Shown here: positions 55,023-62,728 of the stretch, in pieces
How positions within the stretch are numbered: the first letter of the stretch is position 1
How the letters are laid out: the number at the start of each line of letters is the position of its first letter
Notes under the pieces: model-generated
What the model was told of the DNA's origin: nothing
Databases searched by the model: none
The model's input: the letters and a program-made list of their open reading frames with translations, nothing else
DNA from: Halodesulfovibrio sp.
GTDB lineage: Bacteria > Desulfobacterota > Desulfovibrionia > Desulfovibrionales > Desulfovibrionaceae
Assembly (NCBI RefSeq): GCF_025210605.1
Contig: NZ_JAOARI010000018.1
Span: forward strand, 186,001 to 250,000
Length of the DNA: 64,000 bases
Reading direction: 5' to 3'
Program-made: the position numbers and the translations under genes

Positions 55023-55358
55023 CTACTCTTCTTCCTCTTCTTCCTTCATAGGCGTATAGCTCACAAGCACGCTCATGTCTTTTTTTGCCCGCAAACCATG
55101 CGGTACGCGAAGATCTGTAATAACCACATCCCCACGAACTAAAGAATCTAACACGCCATGCTTGCCAAGTAATAGTCCTTCGCCACTTAGAATAACCACC
55201 ATTGATTCGCCGAGAGTTTCATAAGATTGAACAGGAAGTTCCTGACCTGCCTTCAAATGCAGGCTCTTAATCTTTACTCCGTTCGATTCATGTACCAGTC
55301 GCTCTTGAATTTTTGCTGGATTAAACACCGCATTTTGCAAAATACTACTTTTATGCAT
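55023..55358 (-). CDS. Cupin protein with altered metal site
   Basis: 111 residues of the small cupin family, ending in six Glu. It aligns without gaps to the neighbouring cupin over its first 90 residues. Where the neighbour has the metal-binding His44 and His46 it has Gln44 and Tyr46 (GQELPVQSYETLGE), while Glu51 and His87 remain. It may therefore not bind metal in the usual way. The function is unknown. It follows the other cupin by 69 bp on the same strand and has its own AAAGGAGG site. Confidence 0.8.
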   Translation of the reverse strand: MHKSSILQNAVFNPAKIQERLVHESNGVKIKSLHLKAGQELPVQSYETLGESMVVILSGEGLLLGKHGVLDSLVRGDVVITDLRVPHGLRAKKDMSVLVSYTPMKEEEEEE

Positions 55359-55427
55359 AGGAGCCTCCTTTCCACTATGGAGTGTACCCGAAAAGCTCCG
55401 TATTCTGACAGTATATTAGCAGTATGA

Positions 55428-55745
55428 CTAAATTGGAGGTGCAATTGTTACCACAAGGCTCATATCTGTAGAAGCGCGTACGCCATGCGGCTCTTTGATT
55501 TCACAAATCAAAACATCACCCGTTTTAATGGCATCTAGGGGACCATGCTCACCCAAAAGTTCGCCATTGCCATTCAGCACAACCATAACGAGTTCACCTT
55601 CAAGATTATGCGAGTGCACTGGCATCTCCTGCCCTGCTTTCAAATTAAAATTCATAACTTTAACATGTTCTGATTCGTGTACAAGCTGAACATGCATACG
55701 GCTCGGATTAAAACTACGGCTTTCAGTAATACTATTTTTACGCAT
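55428..55745 (-). CDS. Cupin protein with intact metal site
   Basis: 105 residues forming one cupin domain. Motif 1 reads GQEMPVHSHNLEGELVMVV with His44, His46 and Glu51; motif 2 supplies His87 in CEIKEPHGVRA. This is a normal metal-binding cupin. It could be a small enzyme or a ligand sensor; the substrate is unknown. A GGAG site precedes the ATG. It is the upstream member of a pair of paralogues, and a Crp-like site lies 60 bp upstream of its start. Confidence 0.85.
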   Translation of the reverse strand: MRKNSITESRSFNPSRMHVQLVHESEHVKVMNFNLKAGQEMPVHSHNLEGELVMVVLNGNGELLGEHGPLDAIKTGDVLICEIKEPHGVRASTDMSLVVTIAPPI

Positions 55746-55804
55746 AGGAAAAGCTCCTTTAATTCAGTGTATGCTTCCACTCTAGCGGGTTAACAGTATT
55801 ATTC

Positions 55805-55820
55805 TGTGATGAACGTCACG
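55805..55820 (-). promoter_or_regulatory. Crp/HcpR-like site upstream of the cupin genes
   Basis: TGTGA, six bases, TCACG: nine of ten positions match the TGTGA-N6-TCACA consensus. A minus-strand TAGAGT -10-like sequence (55779-55784) lies about 31 bp from the dyad centre, giving a class II-like spacing. It could also serve the divergent lysO genes. Confidence 0.45.
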
Positions 55821-55967
55821 TTACTGATTTCATTGCATTCAACCCCTGCACAAGGTATTCGGACGTAAAAAATTCCCTTTTTTGACAATTGACAATACCT
55901 ATACAGAAGGCTACCCGCATTTTTTCGGTTATTGGCAATATACTACCATTCCATCTCTGGAGGCACT

Positions 55968-56252
55968 GTGCTTATCACTGTTCTATGTATCCTTGTGGGA
56001 ATCCCCCTCGGCTTCCTTTTACGTAATAACAAATCCGTTGTTGATACTGTTAACCGCCTCACTATGTGGTCTATTTACGCGTTACTCTTCATGCTCGGTG
56101 TCACCACTGGTTCCAATAAAACCATTGTAAATGAGCTAGGTACAATCGGAGTTCAGGCAGCCTGCATTAGCGTTTGTTGCGTTCTAGGCAGCGCCTGTGC
56201 CGTTCTGCTTCTTGATAAACTCGTACTTAAAGGAAAGTTCGATGAAAGGTAG
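55968..56252 (+). CDS. Lysine exporter LysO, N-terminal part
   Basis: 94 residues from a GTG with TGGAGG 4 nt upstream. It holds about three membrane helices and resembles the first third of E. coli LysO (YbjE), with LLRNNKSVVDTVNRLTMWSIYALLFMLGV. In E. coli LysO is one protein of 299 residues; here the transporter is split, and this gene ends in TAG 11 nt inside the gene for the second part. The two parts together total 293 residues, close to the usual length. It probably forms a two-chain exporter of lysine or its analogues. Confidence 0.78.
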   Translation: MLITVLCILVGIPLGFLLRNNKSVVDTVNRLTMWSIYALLFMLGVTTGSNKTIVNELGTIGVQAACISVCCVLGSACAVLLLDKLVLKGKFDER

Positions 56253-56841
56253 CCTTATTATTCTGTCCTTTTTCATTGCCGGATGCTTTATTGGACACAT
56301 GGACTCTGTTCCGGCATGGCTCCTTAATGATGCACTTTCCACCTACACTCTGTATGCACTGCTCTTTCTTGTAGGTATGTCCATCGGGTTCGACTCTCAC
56401 TGCTGGCAAATTCTCAGACAAATGCACATAAAAGTACTGCTTGTTCCAATCGCTATTGTTGTTGGAACAGCCGCAGGTTCTCTCGTTGCATGGAGTATTA
56501 TAACAGATATGCCAATGCGGGATGTACTCGCAGTAGGCGCTGGATTCGGATACTATTCACTATCTACAGTTATAATAACAAACCTCGGCGATCCGGTTCT
56601 AGGTTCTGTTGCCCTGCTTGCAAACATCATTCGCGAGATAATCACTCTGCTGTGCACACCAATTCTTGTTCGTTTTTTTGGAAAACTTGCACCCGTAGCA
56701 TCAGGCGGCGCAACAGCCATGGATACAACTCTTCCAATAATCGTTAAATTTACAAGTGAACGATATGGCATTGTCGCTGTATTTAGCGGCATGGTTCTAA
56801 CAGTCCTTGTTCCATTTATCGTGACATTTATAATGACGTAG
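56242..56841 (+). CDS. Lysine exporter LysO, C-terminal part
   Basis: 199 residues with five or more membrane helices. It matches the C-terminal LysO/DUF340 domain: YALLFLVGMSIGFDS, GAGFGYYSLSTVIITNLGDPVLGSVALLANIIREI and ATAMDTTLPIIVKFTSERYGIVAVFSG. The ATG has AAGGA 8 nt upstream and overlaps the upstream gene by 11 nt in another frame, which suggests coupled translation. A polar amino-acid ABC transporter follows 140 bp downstream, so export and import genes lie together. Confidence 0.85.
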   Translation: MKGSLIILSFFIAGCFIGHMDSVPAWLLNDALSTYTLYALLFLVGMSIGFDSHCWQILRQMHIKVLLVPIAIVVGTAAGSLVAWSIITDMPMRDVLAVGAGFGYYSLSTVIITNLGDPVLGSVALLANIIREIITLLCTPILVRFFGKLAPVASGGATAMDTTLPIIVKFTSERYGIVAVFSGMVLTVLVPFIVTFIMT

Positions 56842-56983
56842 TACTCAAAAGAACTACATAAAATTACTTTTTTGTACTTTTTCACGTAATTCAAGCGATT
56901 ATCTGTTGACATTTACTGCTCACAACGCCAGATTATAAGCGGGACGTTTATCAAATCACATTTTTGCAAAGCAGGAGAACCCA

Positions 56984-57724
56984 ATGCTGAAAAAAATAGT
57001 TCTTGCGCTGGTAGTTGTTGCCGTAACCGCTTCCTTCGCATTCGCAGAAAAAACAATTGTTATCGCGCATGACGCAACTTGGCCGCCAATGGAATTTGTC
57101 GATCAGAACAAAAACATTGTGGGTTATTCTGTTGATTATTGTGATGCCATTGCAAAAGAAACTGGTCTCAAAGTTGAGCATAAAAGCGTTGCTTGGGACG
57201 GCATTTTTGCAGGCTTAGTTGGCAGAAAATACGACATGATTGCATCATCTGTATCCATTACTCCTGAGCGTCAAAAGAAATTTGATTTCTCCGACCCGTA
57301 CTTTGAAGTAACTCAGGCTGTAATTCTCCCAGCAGACGCTTCCGGTTCTTCACTCGCAGATCTGAAAGGCAAAACTCTTGGTGGACAGATTGGCACCACA
57401 GGCGTTTTCATGGCTAAACGTGCTGGCGGCGTTAAAACAAAAGAATACGACGAAATTGGTTTCGCTATCGAAGCTCTCTACACTGGTCGTATTGACGGTG
57501 TTATCTGCGACGATGCAATTGCAGCAGACTACGTTCTCCGTAATCCTAAATATGCCGGTAAATTCAAACTCGCATTTATCGTTAAATCCGATAAGCCTGA
57601 GTACTACGGCTTTGTAGTACGCAAAGGTAATAAAGAACTTCTCGACAAGCTCAACAAGGGCATCGCAGCAGTAAAAGCAAAAGGTATTGAAGACGAACTC
57701 CGCAAAAAGTGGATCGGTCAATAA
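56984..57724 (+). CDS. Polar amino-acid ABC transporter, binding protein
   Basis: 246 residues with a signal peptide (ASFAFAEK, about residue 22) and no lipobox. It is a type II binding protein of the polar amino-acid family: HDATWPPMEFVDQNKNIVGYSVD, GRKYDMIASSVSITPERQK and GRIDGVICDDAIAADYVL. Ligand specificity is not readable; the LysO neighbour favours basic amino acids such as lysine or arginine. An AGGAG site precedes the ATG. A TTGACA at 56906-56911 might be its -35, though the best -10 spacing is poor. Confidence 0.88.
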   Translation: MLKKIVLALVVVAVTASFAFAEKTIVIAHDATWPPMEFVDQNKNIVGYSVDYCDAIAKETGLKVEHKSVAWDGIFAGLVGRKYDMIASSVSITPERQKKFDFSDPYFEVTQAVILPADASGSSLADLKGKTLGGQIGTTGVFMAKRAGGVKTKEYDEIGFAIEALYTGRIDGVICDDAIAADYVLRNPKYAGKFKLAFIVKSDKPEYYGFVVRKGNKELLDKLNKGIAAVKAKGIEDELRKKWIGQ

Positions 57725-57808
57725 TCAGCCTCTGTACTTACAATAAGGGACTGGTACTTACAGAGCACCAGTCCTTTCTTTTTACTGTAACCAACAGCGA
57801 TAAACATT

Positions 57809-58597
57809 ATGAGTGTAGAAAAAAAAGAAGTACGCATTGCCGTTACAGACGGGATGCTCATTCCTTCCGGTAAAGACAAAAGCATTGTAACTGCGTGGAG
57901 CATTTCGCTCATTTTTGCGATAAGCTCCATCGTTTACTTATGCGTTAAAAATCCTGATCCGTATCTGGACATTCTCAAATTCTTACCGGACGGAATTCTG
58001 GTTACATTTCAGGTAACAGTCAGCGCAATTATACTGACCATACCTATCGGTCTTGCAACCGGTATGGGGCGATTATCTGAAAATAAAATTATCAACTTAA
58101 TTGCTTCAACGTACGTAGAAATTATTCGCGGTATTCCGCTTCTGGTTCAACTGTTTTTCATCTATTATGCTATCGGCGAGTTCATACAGCTGCCGGATTT
58201 AACTGCTGCAATCATCGCCATGTCCGTCTGTTACGGCGCTTACATGGGTGAAGTTTTTAGAGCAGGTATTGATGCAGTTGACTCCGGACAAACAGAAGCT
58301 GCGCGTTCACTCGGTTTCAACAAAACTGAGACCATGTTTATGGTCATTCTCCCGCAGGCTTGGAGAACTATTCTTCCACCTGTGGGTAACGAATTTATCG
58401 CGCTGCTTAAAGATTCCTCTCTTGTTTCCATTCTTGCAGTTTCAGAATTACTGCGCCGAGGCAGAGAGTACGCGTCTGTTACGTTTAACTATTTTGAATG
58501 CTATCTTATGGTAGCTCTTATCTACCTTGTGATTACCCTGCTCCTTTCAAAAGGAGTAAGCATCATGGAAAACAAACTGAATTACTATGACGACTAA
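57809..58597 (+). CDS. Polar amino-acid ABC transporter, permease
   Basis: 262 residues of a HisMQ-type permease. After a cytoplasmic N-terminus there are about five membrane helices. The signature near the C-terminal half is [27 protein letters not shown], and [32 protein letters not shown] residues follow. It forms the membrane channel with the ATPase. It lies 84 bp after the binding protein and overlaps the ATPase gene by 11 nt. Confidence 0.9.
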   Translation: MSVEKKEVRIAVTDGMLIPSGKDKSIVTAWSISLIFAISSIVYLCVKNPDPYLDILKFLPDGILVTFQVTVSAIILTIPIGLATGMGRLSENKIINLIASTYVEIIRGIPLLVQLFFIYYAIGEFIQLPDLTAAIIAMSVCYGAYMGEVFRAGIDAVDSGQTEAARSLGFNKTETMFMVILPQAWRTILPPVGNEFIALLKDSSLVSILAVSELLRRGREYASVTFNYFECYLMVALIYLVITLLLSKGVSIMENKLNYYDD

Positions 58598-59324
58598 TCC
58601 AATCATCCAAGTAGAAAACGTCTACAAGTTTTTTGGACAGCTCACAGCGCTTAATGATGTAAGCCTGAACATTACTTCAGGTGAAAAAGTCGTTATCCTC
58701 GGGCCATCTGGTTCTGGTAAGTCAACACTATTACGCTCCATCAACCGTCTTGAAAAAATAGACAAAGGTCATATTGTCGTCGACGGTCAGGACATTACTG
58801 CACCGGAATGCAATATTAACAACGTGCGTCAGGAACTGGGCATGGTGTTCCAGAGCTTTAACCTGTTTCCACACAAAACCGTGCTGGGAAACCTGATTAT
58901 GGCTCCCATGCGCTTAAAGAAAATGCCAAAAGAAGAAGCTGAATCCATTGCATTGGAGCTGCTGAAAAAAGTTGGTATCTCGGACAAAGCGCATGTGTAT
59001 CCGGCTAAATTATCCGGCGGACAGCAGCAACGTGTTGCCATTGCACGGGCGCTTGCCATGAACCCGAAGATCATGCTTTTTGACGAGCCGACATCTGCAC
59101 TCGACCCAGAAATGATCGGCGAGGTTCTCGACGTTATGACGAGCCTTGCAAAAGAAGGCATGACGATGGTTTGTGTGACGCACGAAATGGGCTTTGCGCG
59201 TGAAGTTGCAGACAGGCTGGTGTTTATGGATCACGGTGAAATTATCGAAACAGGCACGCCTGAAGAGTTTTTCACTAACCCTAAACATCCGCGCCTCAAG
59301 CAATTCCTTCAACAGATTCTATAA
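58587..59324 (+). CDS. Polar amino-acid ABC transporter, ATPase
   Basis: 245 residues of a GlnQ/HisP-type ATPase: Walker [18 protein letters not shown]-loop [14 protein letters not shown], signature [15 protein letters not shown], Walker [15 protein letters not shown] and switch His in [14 protein letters not shown]. It drives uptake through the adjacent permease. Its start overlaps the permease end, and a bidirectional terminator follows at once. Confidence 0.93.
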   Translation: MTTNPIIQVENVYKFFGQLTALNDVSLNITSGEKVVILGPSGSGKSTLLRSINRLEKIDKGHIVVDGQDITAPECNINNVRQELGMVFQSFNLFPHKTVLGNLIMAPMRLKKMPKEEAESIALELLKKVGISDKAHVYPAKLSGGQQQRVAIARALAMNPKIMLFDEPTSALDPEMIGEVLDVMTSLAKEGMTMVCVTHEMGFAREVADRLVFMDHGEIIETGTPEEFFTNPKHPRLKQFLQQIL

Positions 59325-59326
59325 AT

Positions 59327-59357
59327 AAAAAAAGCCGGTTAAACCGGCTTTTTTTTA
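59327..59357. terminator. Bidirectional terminator between ABC ATPase and oxidoreductase
   Basis: Arms AAAAAAAGCCGGT and ACCGGCTTTTTTT close a tiny loop, with flanking A and T runs, between convergent genes. Confidence 0.92.
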
Positions 59358-60707
59358 TTTGAACATATATCTGATGGTGTACCCGAACGACGGATACGCC
59401 CACAACCACTTTGTCAGTTCTGCAACAGTTGTATTCGTGCGCATAGCAAATGCAAAAATATTAATTATCTCTTCCGAATTATGTCCATTCACCGTTGCTC
59501 CTAAAATGGTATCATCCTTCTTAGAAACAAGAACTTTGTACGAAGGATACAGCTCGCCAATCCTCCTATATTCTGACCAGCCCGAAGAGCTTCCTTCGAA
59601 AACTTTATATGGAATATTCTGCGCCTGTGCTTCTTCTTCACGCATTCCAACAGTGCTTAATGGAGGATGCGTAAACAGCGTGAATGGCACCACGGAGTAG
59701 TCAGGACTTTCTTCATTGCCATGCAATATATTATGTGAAACGACCATGCCTTCCATAGAAGCAACAGGAGTCAGCTCCATGCTATTTCCCACAACATCAC
59801 CGGCAGCATAAACCCGTGGGTTGGAGGTACTTTGCATGTACTCGTTGACCTTGATGCCGCCTTTTTGATTTAACTCAAGCCCGCCTTTTTCTGGATTTAA
59901 ATCCTCAACGTGAGCTATTCGTCCCGCTGCCAGCACAACGCAGTCTGCTCTAAATTCGATATTATCCTCACCAGCGCACAAAACTAAGTCGTCCCCTTCG
60001 CGTGTAAGTGTGTTTGGAGGAAGCATTGTATGAAAGCGTACGCCCATATCGCGGCTTGCCTCAATCATGCAATCAACTAATGATGCATCAAAACGACGCA
60101 AAAAGCGCTCACTGCGAAGCACAACATCAACTTGCGCACCAGCAATAGCAGCCACATGCGAAAGCTCAAAAGCAATAAACCCACCACCGATAAACACAAT
60201 ACGCGATGGAAGTTCCTGCATCTCAAAAAATTCGTCGGTTGTTGTAAGCAGTTCATGCCCTTGAAAATGAACAGGGCGGGACTTAGCTCCGGCTGCAATT
60301 ACTATTTTTTTCGGCTGATACTGAATCCGATTGATGACCACAGTATCCGGCGTTAAAAACTGAGCCTTGCCATGTACACCTGTAATGCCATGACTCTCAT
60401 AAAATTCTTCAACAAGTTTCGGAATAGGATCACGCATGGCTGCCATTCCGGTCATCATCTTTTTCCAGTCAATGGAAAGACATCCGCGCAACCCTCTTTC
60501 CTTCATGTGCATACGCCGTAGCGCAACATTAGTCACATCGAACAGAAACTTCTTCGGCTCACACCCACGCAGCGGGCATGTTCCACCAAAAGGCTGGTAA
60601 TCTGCCACGACCACCTGTTTTCCTTCTGCGGCACAGGTGCGTGCAACCGCCCCACCCGCTGGTCCAGATCCAATAACAAGAACATCCGGTTTTTCTATTT
60701 TGGTCAT
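59355..60707 (-). CDS. Pyridine nucleotide-disulfide oxidoreductase
   Basis: 450 residues of the glutathione reductase/lipoamide dehydrogenase/MerA fold. The FAD motif VIGSGPAGGAVARTC, the redox CPLRGC (Cys44 and Cys49 in GGTCPLRGCEPKK), a second nucleotide motif FIGGGFIAFELSHVAA and VYAAGDVV are all visible. At the C-terminus the usual HPTxSE with the catalytic His is replaced by WAYPSFGY. It also lacks the vicinal Cys of mercuric reductase and the N-terminal MerA metal domain. The substrate is unknown; a small disulfide or other oxidant is likely. A strong AGGAGG site precedes the ATG. Confidence 0.85.
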   Translation of the reverse strand: MTKIEKPDVLVIGSGPAGGAVARTCAAEGKQVVVADYQPFGGTCPLRGCEPKKFLFDVTNVALRRMHMKERGLRGCLSIDWKKMMTGMAAMRDPIPKLVEEFYESHGITGVHGKAQFLTPDTVVINRIQYQPKKIVIAAGAKSRPVHFQGHELLTTTDEFFEMQELPSRIVFIGGGFIAFELSHVAAIAGAQVDVVLRSERFLRRFDASLVDCMIEASRDMGVRFHTMLPPNTLTREGDDLVLCAGEDNIEFRADCVVLAAGRIAHVEDLNPEKGGLELNQKGGIKVNEYMQSTSNPRVYAAGDVVGNSMELTPVASMEGMVVSHNILHGNEESPDYSVVPFTLFTHPPLSTVGMREEEAQAQNIPYKVFEGSSSGWSEYRRIGELYPSYKVLVSKKDDTILGATVNGHNSEEIINIFAFAMRTNTTVAELTKWLWAYPSFGYTIRYMFK

Positions 60708-61040
60708 GAAGCCTCCTGCTGTTCAATCGACTAATCCACGTAATTGTAGCAACTCCTCAGCCCCGTACAACTATTACTCGTCTTTTTCCTCTGCGCCGCT
60801 TTTCTTTAAACACAGATAGTTACAAAATCATTAACCCTGCCTGCTAACAAAATAAATGAACTCTGAGAGCTTTTCGGTATAACGTGAGATGATTCTTTCA
60901 CTTTTTGGGAGTGTATAAAATAATTTTTTTATTAACAATAACTATTCCCATTAAACACTTTTTTGTGTAGAAGGATTTTCAACAAACAAAAACACAGCCC
61001 AACTGGGCGTTACTATGAACTATATTGTCAGGAGAATCTC
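60708..61040. other. Intergenic region between the oxidoreductase gene and tpx
   Basis: About 330 bp, A+T-rich, with no gene. It presumably holds divergent promoters; a TATAAA at about 60915 and an ACAC/GTGT dyad near 60955-60968 are the only features noted, neither convincing. Confidence 0.4.
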
Positions 61041-61556
61041 ATGATTGAACGTTCCGGTCTCGTAACTTTTCACGGCAACGGTCTTACACTCGAAGGCACC
61101 TCTGTAGAACCTGGTGATGCTGCACCTGACTTCTCCGTACTTACAAATGATTTACAAACCAAAACTCTTGCCGACTACAAAGGCAAAGTTGTCCTTCTGG
61201 TTACTGTTCCTTCTATTGATACCCCGGTATGCGACGTTGAAGCACGTCGTTTCAATCAGGAAGCAGCAGACCTGCATGAAGATATTGAAGTACTTACCGT
61301 CTCAACTGACCTTCCTTTTGCACAGGCACGCTGGTGCGGTGCTGCGGGTATTAATTCCGTAGAAGTACTTTCCGACCATAAAGACCTTTCACTTGGACAC
61401 GCATACGGTGTTGCTATTAAAGAACTTCGCCTTCTCGCCCGTGCTGTTTTTGTGATCGACCGTAATCACAAGGTAACCTACACTGAAATTGTGCCAGAAG
61501 TTACCAACGAACCAAATTACGAAGCTGTAATCAAAGCAGCAGAAGCTGCTTTGTAA
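61041..61556 (+). CDS. tpx: Thiol peroxidase (atypical 2-Cys peroxiredoxin)
   Basis: 171 residues, full length for Tpx. The peroxidatic Cys64 is in VPSIDTPVCDVEARRF and the resolving Cys99 in FAQARWCGAAG. The N-terminus GNGLTLEG and the end YEAVIKAAEAAL are typical. It reduces hydrogen peroxide and alkyl peroxides using thioredoxin. The ATG at 61041 has AGGAGA upstream; an earlier in-frame start lacks family similarity. It lies divergent from the disulfide oxidoreductase, so two thiol-redox genes are neighbours. Confidence 0.95.
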   Translation: MIERSGLVTFHGNGLTLEGTSVEPGDAAPDFSVLTNDLQTKTLADYKGKVVLLVTVPSIDTPVCDVEARRFNQEAADLHEDIEVLTVSTDLPFAQARWCGAAGINSVEVLSDHKDLSLGHAYGVAIKELRLLARAVFVIDRNHKVTYTEIVPEVTNEPNYEAVIKAAEAAL

Positions 61557-61584
61557 GCATACTCCTCTCTTTGGAAAAGCCCAA

Positions 61585-61615
61585 AGCCCCTGTTCGGATT
61601 GTCCGAACAGGGGCT
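61585..61615 (+). terminator. Terminator of tpx
   Basis: A perfect 14-bp inverted repeat (61585-61598 and 61602-61615) with a 3-nt loop; the following tail is only moderately T-rich. Confidence 0.75.
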
Positions 61616-61806
61616 TGCTTGTTCTAACGATAACTTTACCAGAGACATAAGGGATCTTAAGTAGCTACGCGCAACCTTCCGTGCACTTCACGGCTTGCTA
61701 CTTTTTCTGATCTACCTATTGCACCAATAGTCACATTTCTGTACTCTGCATCTGCATTTTTTGGAAATGCCTTTTTTATCTTTTCGCCAGTAACAAAGGG
61801 ATTAAG

Positions 61807-62277
61807 ATGGATATTCTTGCAATACGTGACCATTTGATTGCAACAGTTATGCGCCGCATTGATACTTCTTTAAGCACCCGTGCTGAAGCGCTTAGAGAGT
61901 TTATGGACGTAACCCTTCCTAATATCGAAAAAGATGCTTCCGCTGAGATTGCTCAGCATATTCCAACACTGCCAGTAGAAATTTATAAAAAATGGGCAGA
62001 AATGTTTGCTGACCGTATGCTTCAGACAGTCAAAACAGACCAACTCGCCGACATGTGTGATAACACAGACGAAAGCAACGCAACTATCTCGCTTGTGTAC
62101 CTTATGTTTATGGAATCTGAGCGAATGGAGCAACAAATTGCAAAAGACTTAGCTGAGCTTGGAGTAAAAGCAGGAACCACTGATGAAGTGGGCAACTTCC
62201 TTGGTGATTATCTCCGCACGGCTTTGGGAGCGCGAAGCCAAGAGCAAATGCAGCAGCCATCCCAACAGTCCGCATAG
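61807..62277 (+). CDS. Helical protein of unknown function
   Basis: 156 residues, largely alpha-helical, with no signal peptide or membrane helix. It starts DILAIRDHLIATVMRRIDTSL and ends in a Gln/Ser-rich tail (SQEQMQQPSQQSA). No family was recognised. The ATG has AAGGG upstream, and a strong terminator follows, so it looks like a real single gene. It may be lineage-specific. Confidence 0.7.
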   Translation: MDILAIRDHLIATVMRRIDTSLSTRAEALREFMDVTLPNIEKDASAEIAQHIPTLPVEIYKKWAEMFADRMLQTVKTDQLADMCDNTDESNATISLVYLMFMESERMEQQIAKDLAELGVKAGTTDEVGNFLGDYLRTALGARSQEQMQQPSQQSA

Positions 62278-62310
62278 AAACATACTAAACACAACTGCTT
62301 CGATCATAAC

Positions 62311-62346
62311 AAAAGACCAAACTCAGCTCAGGGTTTGGTCTTTTTT
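62311..62346 (+). terminator. Terminator of the unknown helical gene
   Basis: A 12-bp inverted repeat (62311-62322 and 62333-62344) around a 10-nt loop with a T6 run. Confidence 0.88.
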
Positions 62347-62399
62347 GATAGCACTCGCAATTTAAGTGCGTAGCATTAATTCGGTCTTGTCTTCTCGCC

Positions 62400-62636
62400 T
62401 TACTTCAGTTCTACTCGCAGACCATCTGGTTCTGAAATAAGTTTTACATGTTGATCGGTTGCTTCAAGGTCATGAGCCATCCCTTGAAAAAGAGATGCCC
62501 GCGACGTCCATTCGTCATTAACAAACACGTCGCACGCACCACCATTTGACTCAAAACGCACCTGCGTGCCATCATCAAGGGTCAGTAATTCTGTTTCACG
62601 CAATACCAGCGGCAGGTCTTTACACGTAAAGGTCAT
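62400..62636 (-). CDS. Small protein of unknown function
   Basis: 78 residues with a beta-rich pattern (ETELLTLDDGTQVRFESNGG, then CDVFVNDEWTSRASLFQGMAHDLE) and no signal peptide. No family was recognised. The ATG is preceded by AAGGAG at 7 nt, which supports real translation. It is divergent from tex. Confidence 0.65.
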   Translation of the reverse strand: MTFTCKDLPLVLRETELLTLDDGTQVRFESNGGACDVFVNDEWTSRASLFQGMAHDLEATDQHVKLISEPDGLRVELK

Positions 62637-62728
62637 AACGTTCTCCTTTGCACATGAGCAATGCGGTTTTGAATACTATGTAAGTAGTCACTAACGTAAC
62701 ATACACAAGATAAAGAGCATTATTTATA

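Noticed and set aside
55968..56252. LysO split as a selenocysteine readthrough
   Set aside because: The internal stop is TAG, not TGA, and the second part has its own start and ribosome binding site.
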